Of a DNA stretch of 64,000 bases, positions 38,053 to 45,766 are shown piece after piece. A model generated the notes under the pieces. That model was not told the DNA's origin. It saw only the letters and a list, made by a program, of their open reading frames with translations, and did not search any database. Each line of letters starts with the position of its first letter. The first letter of the stretch is position 1. Origin of the DNA: Undibacterium piscinae (GTDB lineage Bacteria; Pseudomonadota; Gammaproteobacteria; Burkholderiales; Burkholderiaceae_D); NCBI GenBank assembly GCA_003970805.2, contig CP051152.1:4030001-4094000 (forward strand), read 5' to 3'. The position numbers and the translations under genes are program-made.

Positions 38053-38600
38053 AGAGTTCGCAAATAAATTTTGCACCACGTAGTTGGCATCGCAGCTTCC
38101 TGCAGATAGCCCCGATTACCTGGCTACTGGGTGTGCTGGGATTGATTTCTTGCGCAGCCGCGTTACTGATGGCCGCCTCACAAATGCAGGAAAACGAAAA
38201 ACTAACACTGAGCTTGTATAAGCTGCAGCAGCAATTACTAGTGGGGCGTTCGATTAAGCCTCAAGCTGTACAAACCATCATCCCAGAAGCGCAGGTAAAT
38301 GCGATCAATGCCGCAGTGTTACAGCTAAATTTACCCTGGAGTGATTTGTTTGACGCCATGGAGGCGGCAACTCCAGCGTCGATAGCGGTATTAGCAGTTG
38401 AGCCGGATGCAAAAAAACACCTGATCAAAGGCACTGCAGAAGCGAAAAATGCCAGTGAGATGATCGCTTACATAGAACGACTCAAACGTCAGAATTTCTT
38501 TGCACGCGTGGCACTGAGTAAGCACGAGACCAATGAGCAAGATGCAAATCGCCCTGTGCGTTTTCAATTCGAAGCCCAGTGGACGGGGCTCGCTGAATGA
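38049..38600 (+). CDS. PilN-like inner-membrane assembly protein
   Basis: The protein has 183 residues with one membrane helix near 22-42 (ITWLLGVLGLISCAAALLMA), a short cytoplasmic start containing NFAPRSW, and a periplasmic part with coiled coil followed by a small alpha/beta domain (about 95-180; LFDAMEAATPASIAVLAVEP, NASEMIAYIERLKRQNFF). This is the PilN/GspL periplasmic layout. It overlaps both neighbours by four bases, so it is tightly coupled in the assembly operon. Low sequence identity is normal for this family; the assignment leans on order and topology. Confidence 0.72.
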   Translation: MKSSQINFAPRSWHRSFLQIAPITWLLGVLGLISCAAALLMAASQMQENEKLTLSLYKLQQQLLVGRSIKPQAVQTIIPEAQVNAINAAVLQLNLPWSDLFDAMEAATPASIAVLAVEPDAKKHLIKGTAEAKNASEMIAYIERLKRQNFFARVALSKHETNEQDANRPVRFQFEAQWTGLAE

Positions 38601-39217
38601 ATACACTAATGCTGTCGAAATTCAATTTCTATCTTTTGCGAACACGTTTTTTGTTCAGACGCTTAAGCTGGAGTTTGATTGTCGCCTTACTCGTTTGTCT
38701 GCTCGCAGTTTTAATTTTAGTGGGCTTTATTCCTCACCTAAAACAGCAATTAGTAAAGCTCAATATCGAGCAACAAGTTGCCAAATCTGATTTGCAGAAG
38801 ACTGCATTAGCAAGGCCTATCGTTCCGGTATTGTCGGTCTCAGAACAAAATAGAGCGAAATTTTTTGATGTTTTAGGAGAGACAGCTTACGCGGAGCAAC
38901 AGGTGAAAACCTTATTCACAATTGCCGAGTCGCTTGGACTTAGTCTGAATCAAGGCGAGTACAAATCTAACTTCGATAAAAATAGCAATACTTATGTGTA
39001 CCAAATTCAGCTGCCTGTAAAAGGCCCTTATTTGGTGATACGTCAGTTTTGCGAAAAAACCTTGTTGGCAATACCTTTTGCCTCCTTGGATGAAATGAGC
39101 TTTAAACGCGAGGCTATAGGTAGCAATATCCTGGAAGCTAAATTACGTTTTAGTCTGTATTTGGGGGACCTCGTACCTAAGCAAAGCGGGCATGAGAAAG
39201 GAGCGGTGCCAGAATGA
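38597..39217 (+). CDS. PilO/GspM-like inner-membrane assembly protein
   Basis: The protein has 206 residues with one membrane helix at about 28-48 (SLIVALLVCLLAVLILVGFI), a coiled coil to about 75, and a ferredoxin-like periplasmic domain (AEQQVKTLFTIAESLGLSLN, YVYQIQLPVKGPYLVIRQFC). That matches PilO/GspM, partner of PilN. It overlaps the previous and following genes by four bases each. The exact family name is uncertain because the system mixes pilus and type II features. Confidence 0.72.
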   Translation: MNTLMLSKFNFYLLRTRFLFRRLSWSLIVALLVCLLAVLILVGFIPHLKQQLVKLNIEQQVAKSDLQKTALARPIVPVLSVSEQNRAKFFDVLGETAYAEQQVKTLFTIAESLGLSLNQGEYKSNFDKNSNTYVYQIQLPVKGPYLVIRQFCEKTLLAIPFASLDEMSFKREAIGSNILEAKLRFSLYLGDLVPKQSGHEKGAVPE

Positions 39218-39804
39218 AGTTCAGACATATTCTGATGCTAGTCGCTGTTGTGGTGGCGACGTATCTGGCTTTTTTTGCAGATAAAACGCCAGAAACTGAG
39301 GTGGCAGATGCTGTGCCACGCGGCATACAAACCACAAATCTGGCGCGTCCTAACGAGCGAGCGGACGTGCCCAAAATAAATGCACAGCAACAAACGCCAA
39401 CGACACCCCCGGTAAGCCCGAAGCCAGTCGCTAAAAATGGCAAGACGCAGACTATCTATGCGCTACAAGAACGCGCTGCTTTGATTTCTGATGGCCGTAA
39501 AGCGAGTTCTGAAGAGAGCATATTTAATAGCCAAAGCTGGAATCCTCCTCCACCGCCAGCGCCCAAAGCATCCGAGTTGCCGCGTCCATCGGCTCCGCCT
39601 TTAGCATTTACCTATTTGGGAAAGATGAAACAAGATGGTGCTTGGGAAGTCTATTTAGCGCGCGGTGAAAAGGTTTTTATCGTGCATGCCGACAGCGTCA
39701 TCGAAGGCGTTTATCAAGTCACTTCTATCTTGCCGCCTACCTTGACACTGAATTATTTGCCTTTGAAGCAGATGCAGCAACTCAGTATCGGGGGCAACTA
39801 TTGA
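39214..39804 (+). CDS. PilP/GspC-like periplasmic linker protein
   Basis: The protein has 196 residues with an N-terminal membrane anchor (ILMLVAVVVATYLAFFA), a Pro/Thr-rich spacer (about 45-125, including PPPPPAPKASELPRPSAPP) and a C-terminal beta domain (LAFTYLGKMKQDGAWEVYLA, GEKVFIVHADSVIEGVYQVT). This resembles the HR domain of GspC or the C-terminal domain of PilP, which bind the secretin's N-terminal domains. It lies directly before the secretin gene, as expected for that role. The linker's length would let it span the periplasm. Confidence 0.7.
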   Translation: MKFRHILMLVAVVVATYLAFFADKTPETEVADAVPRGIQTTNLARPNERADVPKINAQQQTPTTPPVSPKPVAKNGKTQTIYALQERAALISDGRKASSEESIFNSQSWNPPPPPAPKASELPRPSAPPLAFTYLGKMKQDGAWEVYLARGEKVFIVHADSVIEGVYQVTSILPPTLTLNYLPLKQMQQLSIGGNY

Positions 39805-39886
39805 TGCCACTTTGTTCTGCTCTAATTCGCTCAGACATATCCAAATCCACTATACATCCTGTAGTTTTACGCACTTTTAAGCATCT

Positions 39887-42301
39887 ATGAATATTGAATT
39901 TCGAGCTATCGCAAAAAAATGGCTACTGGTTTCGACTGGCGTAGTAATCGCATTTTCTTTGGTCGCCTGTGCCGGGCAAAAAGCCTTTCAGGCCGGTAAA
40001 GAATTGGTTGAAAAAGACCAAATTGAAGATGGCTTGTCAAAATTCAGAGAGGCCAGCAAGCTCGATCCGCAAAGTATAGAGTTTAAGACCGCGTATTATC
40101 AGACTAGAGATAGAGCAATTTCAAATTTCCTAGAGCAAGGCGATCGCTATGCGGCGGCAGCAAATCAAGTCGAAGCAGAAGCGCAATATCGACGTGTATT
40201 AAATATGGACGCCGTGAATGACAGGGCGCGCGATGGTTTGCGTAAGTTAGATATGGAGATGCGTCATAGTCAATTGATGACTGAGGCTGAAAATGCGCTC
40301 GATAGTAACAATGTGGAATTGGCAAAACGGAAAATTGCCATCGTTCTTACCGAAAATCCAAATAATCAAGCGGCAAATTTTTTGCAACGGACTATGGCCG
40401 AGCAAAACGCTCGACCATCGGCAGAATCACAATTGGCAAACAGCTTTAAAAAAGCGATTACTTTAGAGTTTAAGGATGTCAGCATCAAACAGGTCTTTGA
40501 AGTTATTTCTCGTAGTTCCGGACTGAATTTTGTATTTGATAAAGATGTCAAAACCGATCAGAAAACCTCGGTTTTTTTGAAAAACAGCACGATAGAATCC
40601 GCTGTTTTTTATACCTTATTAAGCAATCAATTGGATCAGCAAGTCCTGGATGGAAATACTATTTTGATTTATCCAAATACGGTAGCCAAGCAAAAAGACT
40701 ATCAGGAAATGTTGATCAGGACCTTCTTTCTGACCAATGCGGAAGCCAAGGCGGTCGCCAGTACGCTTAAAACCATACTTAAATCGCGCGATGTGGTGAT
40801 CGACGAAAAGTTGAACATGCTGATAGTACGTGATACCCCAGATGCGATTAAATTGGCCGAAAAACTGGTTGCCTTGCATGATGTGGCCGAGCCGGAAGTG
40901 ATGTTGGAAGTGGAAATTCTCGAAGTAAAGCGCACGCGCTTGCTGGAGCTAGGAATTAAATGGCCAGATAGCATGAGTCTGACACCTTTGACCACCATGG
41001 CCTCAGGTGGTGTGACTTTAAATGATTTGCGTAATTTAAACTCTAAAACAATAGGCGTAAGCCCGACGCCGACTGTGACACTCAATGCGCGTAAAAATGA
41101 TTCAGATGCGAATCTCTTAGCTAATCCAAGAATTCGCGCTAGAAATCATGAAAAGGCGAAAATATTGATAGGTGATAGGGTGCCAAATATAACAACAACC
41201 GCAACTGCAACTGGCTTCGTCGCGGAATCGATTAATTATGTCGATGTAGGTTTGAAGCTCGATGTGGAGCCGACCATTTACCTGGACAACGATGTTGCGA
41301 TCAAAGTGGCTTTGGAGGTCAGCAATATTGTTGCGGAAATCACCACGAAATCTGGAGGCAAAGCATTTCAAATCGGCACGCGCACCGCCAGTACTGTATT
41401 GCGCTTAAAAGACGGTGAGACGCAAGTATTGGCTGGCTTGATCAATGATGAGGATCGTAGTAAAGCCAGCAAGGTGCCAGCGATGGGTGACATACCTTTA
41501 TTGGGCCGTTTGTTTGGGTCGACAGAAAACAATAATGAGAAAACAGAAATCGTTCTATCGATTACCCCGCGTCTAATTCGAAATATTCAACGTCCGGATG
41601 CTTCCATGGCGCAGTTTAGGGGAGGGACGGAAACCAGTCTGCGTTTGCGGCCGGAGTCGACAGCGCGCTCTACGGTGCTTGAGACTAAGCCTGCGGTCAA
41701 CCCGAGTAAAGCCGCTAGCCCGAAAGTGAGCAGCCAGAAAGAAGTAGGTGTTGTTCCTGCCCCCGCAGCGCTACCCTCTGCCAAGCTTAAAGATGGGATA
41801 GAGACTGACGCTGCAACTCCGCTAGCACCTCTTCCCACTGCAGTGAATGCTGACGAGGATGTAAAGGAAGCCCCGGTTAGTGCCGCCAGTTTGAGCTGGA
41901 AGGGCGCTAATCAGTCTAAAGTGGGAAGTAATTTTTCACTGCAACTGAGTATGAAGTCGGAAGAAGCGCTGAGTAGCTTACCGCTTACTATTGGTTTCGA
42001 TAGCCAGATTTTTCAAGTTGTCCGAGTGGTCGAAGGTGATTTTATGAGGCGATTTGGCGCACCGAGTGATTTCTCCAATCAGGTTGATCCTAAGGGCGAA
42101 ATTTTGCTGACTGCGAATAGCTTGGCGACTGGAACTAGTTCAAATAGCACGAGTGGAACCGTCGCCACCATCACTTTTCGTTCTTTAGTCGCAAGTGATG
42201 CCTCGCCATTGCAAGTACTGGCTAGTGCGCCAATCGGCAGTTCCGGACGCGCCATCAATGTGAGTTTGCCTGCACCTCAAACTATGCGTGTATTACCTTA
42301 A
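39887..42301 (+). CDS. gspD: Secretin lipoprotein (GspD/PilQ-like) with N-terminal TPR and C-terminal cohesin-like domain
   Basis: The protein has 804 residues. A lipoprotein signal ends SLVAC near residue 28, TPR-like helices occupy 30-165, and secretin N-domains about 190-330 (ITLEFKDVSIKQVFEVISRS, LNMLIVRDTPDAIKLAEKLV). The secretin core runs from about 335 to 565 (EVMLEVEILEVKRTRLLELG, VPAMGDIPLLGRLFGS, KTEIVLSITPRLIR). An Ala/Pro/Ser linker then leads to a cohesin-like beta-sandwich at about 665-800 (LSWKGANQSKVGSNFSLQLS, LPLTIGFDSQIFQVVRVVEG, GTVATITFRS). Secretins form the outer-membrane gate. The cohesin-like tail probably faces outside or the periplasm and is not part of classical GspD. 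It is followed by three pseudopilin genes. Confidence 0.88.
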   Translation: MNIEFRAIAKKWLLVSTGVVIAFSLVACAGQKAFQAGKELVEKDQIEDGLSKFREASKLDPQSIEFKTAYYQTRDRAISNFLEQGDRYAAAANQVEAEAQYRRVLNMDAVNDRARDGLRKLDMEMRHSQLMTEAENALDSNNVELAKRKIAIVLTENPNNQAANFLQRTMAEQNARPSAESQLANSFKKAITLEFKDVSIKQVFEVISRSSGLNFVFDKDVKTDQKTSVFLKNSTIESAVFYTLLSNQLDQQVLDGNTILIYPNTVAKQKDYQEMLIRTFFLTNAEAKAVASTLKTILKSRDVVIDEKLNMLIVRDTPDAIKLAEKLVALHDVAEPEVMLEVEILEVKRTRLLELGIKWPDSMSLTPLTTMASGGVTLNDLRNLNSKTIGVSPTPTVTLNARKNDSDANLLANPRIRARNHEKAKILIGDRVPNITTTATATGFVAESINYVDVGLKLDVEPTIYLDNDVAIKVALEVSNIVAEITTKSGGKAFQIGTRTASTVLRLKDGETQVLAGLINDEDRSKASKVPAMGDIPLLGRLFGSTENNNEKTEIVLSITPRLIRNIQRPDASMAQFRGGTETSLRLRPESTARSTVLETKPAVNPSKAASPKVSSQKEVGVVPAPAALPSAKLKDGIETDAATPLAPLPTAVNADEDVKEAPVSAASLSWKGANQSKVGSNFSLQLSMKSEEALSSLPLTIGFDSQIFQVVRVVEGDFMRRFGAPSDFSNQVDPKGEILLTANSLATGTSSNSTSGTVATITFRSLVASDASPLQVLASAPIGSSGRAINVSLPAPQTMRVLP

Positions 42302-42303
42302 TT

Positions 42304-42828
42304 GTGACCACGATGTTTTTGATTTCAGCCCGCGGTGTAGCAAGCGTCCGACGATGCTCAAGATCGCCGGGATTTACTTTAATCGAGTTGCTAGTAAGCT
42401 TGGCGATTTTGGGGGCGCTAGCCAATTTGACTTTGCCAGTGGCGCAAGTTGCCTTGCAGCGCACGCAGGAGCAAGAGTTACGTCGCTCTTTACGAGAAAT
42501 TCGTGTGGCTATTGACGCCTACAAACGGGCTGGCGACGAAGGACGCATACAGAAAGTTGTGGGAGCCAGCGGTTATCCAGCTAGTCTTCGAATTTTGGTC
42601 GATGGCGTGGTCGATCAAAGCGATCCAAAACATAGCAAAATCTATTTTTTACGGCGTATGCCACGCGACCCTTTAAATACGGATATGAACTTATCTGAGG
42701 ATCAAACTTGGGGCAAGCGCAGTTATGCCAGTGAAGCGACTGACCCTCAGGAGGGGGAGGATATCTTCGACGTGTATTCCAATTCACTCAAGATTGGTTT
42801 GAACAGTGTTCCGTATAAAAAATGGTGA
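42304..42828 (+). CDS. Pseudopilin, GspG/PulG-like (second)
   Basis: The protein has 174 residues from a GTG at 42304, two bases after the secretin stop; an ATG at 42313 is an alternative. The prepilin site reads SPG then FTLIELLVSLAILGALANLT with Glu at +5. The body (QELRRSLREIRVAIDAYKRA, RRMPRDPLNTD, TWGKRSYASEATDPQEGEDI) is like a GspG-type subunit with a DPF/DVYS ending. It overlaps the next gene by seven bases. It probably polymerises or caps the pseudopilus together with the GspG at 33727. Confidence 0.85.
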   Translation: MTTMFLISARGVASVRRCSRSPGFTLIELLVSLAILGALANLTLPVAQVALQRTQEQELRRSLREIRVAIDAYKRAGDEGRIQKVVGASGYPASLRILVDGVVDQSDPKHSKIYFLRRMPRDPLNTDMNLSEDQTWGKRSYASEATDPQEGEDIFDVYSNSLKIGLNSVPYKKW

Positions 42829-43289
42829 GACCTATCATGCTTGAAACTTGTCGAATAAATTCTAGGGATGCTTGTGATTATGTCGCTATCGGTTTGAGCA
42901 GCTCTGACTCCGGTAAGCGACACTCTTCGGGGTTCACCTTAATTGAATTATTAGTGGTATTAGCGATCGTCGCGCTCTTGGCGAGTTTGGCGATGCCGCG
43001 CTATTTTCAAAGTATAGACACTGCAAAGGAGACCGTTTTGGCCGATAACTTGCGTATGACGCGTGAGACCATTGATAAGTTCTATGCTGATACAGGACGC
43101 TATCCTGAGACTTTGAATGAGTTGGTCGAAAAAAAATATTTACGCTCCCTACCTTTTGATCCAATTGTGGATAGCGCAATTAATTGGGTGCTAGAAGCCC
43201 CGGAAGCTAGTGACAAAGGCTCGATTTATAGCATCAAGAGTAGTGCACCAGGGGCCGATAGAAATGGCAAACTATTTGCCGATTTTTAA
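42822..43289 (+). CDS. Pseudopilin, GspG/PulG-like (third)
   Basis: The protein has 155 residues (an ATG at 42837 would shorten it by five). A long leader ends SSG, followed by FTLIELLVVLAIVALLASLA with Glu at +5, then a GspG-like body (NLRMTRETIDKFYADTGRYP, LVEKKYLRSLPFDPI, IYSIKSSAPGADRNGKLFAD). The leader of about 36 residues is unusually long for a prepilin. It overlaps the previous gene, indicating coupled translation. Confidence 0.85.
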   Translation: MVRPIMLETCRINSRDACDYVAIGLSSSDSGKRHSSGFTLIELLVVLAIVALLASLAMPRYFQSIDTAKETVLADNLRMTRETIDKFYADTGRYPETLNELVEKKYLRSLPFDPIVDSAINWVLEAPEASDKGSIYSIKSSAPGADRNGKLFADF

Positions 43290-43294
43290 TAGAA

Positions 43295-44023
43295 ATGAAA
43301 GCGAATACAAGACAGAACAAGAGGGCCTTAGCATCGCCTATGATGGCCGCTCATTTGGGCGTTAATTTAGACGCTAAATTAAAAGCTAAATTTAACGCTA
43401 ATTTAAAAATTAATTTAAAAATTAATAGCCGGGGATTTAGCTATTTAGGATTGTTGATACTATTGGTCATTCTATCGATAACAACCGCAGCGTCTCTACA
43501 ATTAGGCGCTATCATGACGCGCCGCAGCGCAGAACAAGAGTTGTTGGCGATAGGCCAAGAGTTTCGCGATGCCCTCAGTAGTTATGCTGCGGCAACTCCG
43601 GATGGTCAGCCTAGTGCGCCACAATCCTTGCAAGATTTGCTTAAAGATCCGCGCTTCCCAAATGTGCGGCGGCATTTGCGCAAATTGTATACCGATCCGA
43701 TTACTGGCAAGGATGAATGGGGCACTGTTACCGTGGCATCGCCCCTCGCATCCGAGAGCCGAGTGCTAGGCGCGGGTATTGTTGGCATATATAGTTTATC
43801 GACACTGACTCCCGTTAAGTTAGGAAACTTTGATGCGCCATTTCAAAGCTTTGAAGGAAAAACTTCTTACACGGAGTGGCAATTTATGCCGGCAGCATCT
43901 CAAATTGCCGGACAGGTCGCCATCCCAACAACGCCCGCGCCAACAAAGCCAGTAAAACCGAATAATCAAGCCGCCACGCCTACCCCAACGCTGCGCCCAA
44001 TAGTGCCAGCAAAACGCAATTGA
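43295..44023 (+). CDS. Atypical minor pseudopilin lacking Glu+5
   Basis: The protein has 242 residues. A long basic leader with a repeat of Lys/Leu/Asn/Ala words (KLKAKFNANLKINLKINS) ends at RG, followed by FSYLGLLILLVILSITTAAS. The pseudopilin hydrophobic helix is present but the usual Glu at +5 is Gly, as in tip subunits that need not pair with a neighbour below. The body has RRSAEQELLAIGQEFRDALS and LYTDPITGKDEWGT, and ends in a Pro/Thr/Ala tail. It is likely a tip or minor subunit of the same pseudopilus. The leader DNA is a low-complexity repeat of 'ttaaaaattaa'-type words. Confidence 0.75.
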   Translation: MKANTRQNKRALASPMMAAHLGVNLDAKLKAKFNANLKINLKINSRGFSYLGLLILLVILSITTAASLQLGAIMTRRSAEQELLAIGQEFRDALSSYAAATPDGQPSAPQSLQDLLKDPRFPNVRRHLRKLYTDPITGKDEWGTVTVASPLASESRVLGAGIVGIYSLSTLTPVKLGNFDAPFQSFEGKTSYTEWQFMPAASQIAGQVAIPTTPAPTKPVKPNNQAATPTPTLRPIVPAKRN

Positions 44024-44199
44024 GCTGGTGGAGCGTGTTTTGTTTGATTTTTTTCTTGAGCACCGTGACATCTTTAGCTTTATATGAAAACTCGCTCTTA
44101 TAGTAGACACACAAACTAGCGTATTTCTACTAAAATACCTGCGCCGCATAAGGGCGTGCAAGTCTTGTCCAATTGATCGCTGATCCCTCACTTTATTGA

Positions 44200-44943
44200 A
44201 TGAAATCCATGTCGACATTAATGTTTTATAAAAAACCAGTGACGATAGACCGCGTTACCCATCGCGATCTGCGTTTTAAACCTTTGGCTAAAGGTTATTC
44301 GTATGCAGCTAAAACCAATTCTATTCCCGTGGTTGCAGCCGAGTTTGTCGATGTTTGTCGTGAATACCCTATCGTATTTGTTACCGATCAACACGGTGGC
44401 GGTGTGCCTTTAGTTCTCACAGGTTTGCGCGATAGTGAAAATCTGTTTGTGAATGCCGAAGGTCATTGGGACAATACTTATGTTCCTGCATTTGTGCGCC
44501 GTTATCCTTTCGTTCTGCAAGGCGACGAGGATTCGGAACGCTTCGGTGTCATGATCGATGAAGAGGCAGATGGCTACGCTGCTCAAGATGGCGAGCGTTT
44601 GTTTGCGGAAGATGGCACCGAGTCAGAGATGCTCAATGGGATACTTGAACTCTTAAATAATTTCCGTACCCATACCGCGCAGACCACCAATATGGTGAAA
44701 CATTTCGTAGAATTGGATCTGTTAATTCCTAGAATGGTTAGCGTCAATACACAAAAAGGTGAGACCTTCACTTTGGACGGCTTTAGCGTGATTAACGAAG
44801 AGCGTATGAATGCTCTGACCGATGCTGAACTCTTGGCATTGGCACGCAATGGCCATTTAGCCTGTATTTATGCGCACTTAATTTCACTGCCAAATATCCA
44901 AAAAATTGCGGCACGCTTAGAGTTGGTGTTGCCAGCGGCTTAG
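44200..44943 (+). CDS. SapC-family protein
   Basis: The protein has 247 residues, with a possible later start at 44209. It shows the SapC-family run: DLRFKPLAKGYSYAAKTNSI, VDVCREYPIVFV, VPAFVRRYPFVLQ and, later, DEEADGYAAQDGERLF and TLDGFSVINEERMNALTDAE. SapC was named for the surface-layer locus of Campylobacter fetus; most homologues are of unknown function and have no signal peptide. It stands alone after the pseudopilus operon, with its own 176-base upstream gap, so a link to secretion is only positional. Confidence 0.85.
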   Translation: MKSMSTLMFYKKPVTIDRVTHRDLRFKPLAKGYSYAAKTNSIPVVAAEFVDVCREYPIVFVTDQHGGGVPLVLTGLRDSENLFVNAEGHWDNTYVPAFVRRYPFVLQGDEDSERFGVMIDEEADGYAAQDGERLFAEDGTESEMLNGILELLNNFRTHTAQTTNMVKHFVELDLLIPRMVSVNTQKGETFTLDGFSVINEERMNALTDAELLALARNGHLACIYAHLISLPNIQKIAARLELVLPAA

Positions 44944-45341
44944 TGTCGTCCCTTTTTTCAAAGTAGTTTTAGGATGGCGCTTACTTGCGCCATCCGCTTC
45001 ATGTTCTCTCGTACTGTCCCATCTAAAAATAGCCTGCCGCAAGACGCAATGGGCATGCGCCTCTCCCGACTACATGCCTGCAAACCCGCATGGGATATGC
45101 GTGCCGGGCCTGCCTTTGTTCAAATACGTACAAAATTCTTCGCCTCTATCGAGCCATTTGCTTGTTGGCGCTGACTAAAAAGCTAATTTTTTTGAACGCC
45201 TTTGATGGCCGCTAACGGTCATTCTCTTGTCATATTCACACACTACACTTGCGCCTATTGGAGAGGAATCAGCTTCATTCGACAGCGTGCAATTGGCGCT
45301 GATGCTTACGATTTTGCGGTATCTTTATGCTGGGTGCTAAG
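44944..45341. other. Intergenic region with REP-like copy C
   Basis: About 400 bases hold no credible gene. The REP-like repeat is at 45045-45105. The rest is unremarkable; 'ttgtcatattcacacactacact' near 45230 could include a promoter for the next gene. Confidence 0.45.
45045..45105. repeat. REP-like intergenic palindrome, copy C
   Basis: catgcg (45054-45059) and cgcatg (45087-45092) form the inner stem; gacgca before and tgcgtg after extend it past an unpaired bulge. Between the arms lie the words catgcctgca, as in copy B. The core cccgcatgggatat at 45085-45098 is identical in all three copies. Confidence 0.6.
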
Positions 45342-45674
45342 ATGAAAAAGTTGCGATTGATAAGTATTGTTCTCAGTCTGTGCGTTTTAAGCCAAGTGCA
45401 TGCTAGCGCGCCCATTAAGCTTTTCGAGAAAGCTCAAGTCTCCTCTATCAAACCGGAATGGAATCAAGTTCTGGAGTTCTCTTCCGCTTTAAATAAAATT
45501 GTCACAGAAGAGGGGGACTATTTAAAGTTTGGATTTTCACAACGCTCTCAGCGTGAGGATGATAGGCGCGGTGATGAACCTCAAACATGGGCGATAGGCA
45601 TACTAGGCGCGGGCTTCGCCGTGTATCAGTTAAGGCGCCGCAAGCGGATGGGGCCAACATGGGATTTGCACTAA
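45342..45674 (+). CDS. Small secreted protein with degenerate PEP-CTERM-like tail
   Basis: About 110 residues from the ATG at 45342 (an in-frame ATG lies at 45327). A signal peptide ends VHA. The middle is short and charged. The C-terminus reads DEPQTWAIGILGAGFAVYQL followed by RRRKR: a Pro-containing motif, a hydrophobic helix and a basic end, i.e. the plan of a PEP-CTERM tag with PEP replaced by DEP. It lies just upstream of epsD and epsE, where exosortase systems often encode such a protein. The function is unknown; the sorting interpretation is inference. Confidence 0.6.
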   Translation: MKKLRLISIVLSLCVLSQVHASAPIKLFEKAQVSSIKPEWNQVLEFSSALNKIVTEEGDYLKFGFSQRSQREDDRRGDEPQTWAIGILGAGFAVYQLRRRKRMGPTWDLH

Positions 45675-45766
45675 AGCCTTAGGCCAAAGTGTCGCCGTCT
45701 TTTCAATCGAAGGAGCATTTCGTTTTCTCTATTGAAGTCTATTTTGTCGTAATAAGAAAGTTGTTT

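Noticed and set aside
11625..45105. The repeated palindromes as a CRISPR array
   Set aside because: The copies are tens of kilobases apart with no regular spacers and no cas genes.
44974..45174. 66-residue open frame on the + strand
   Set aside because: It reads through REP-like copy C and lacks a ribosome-binding site.
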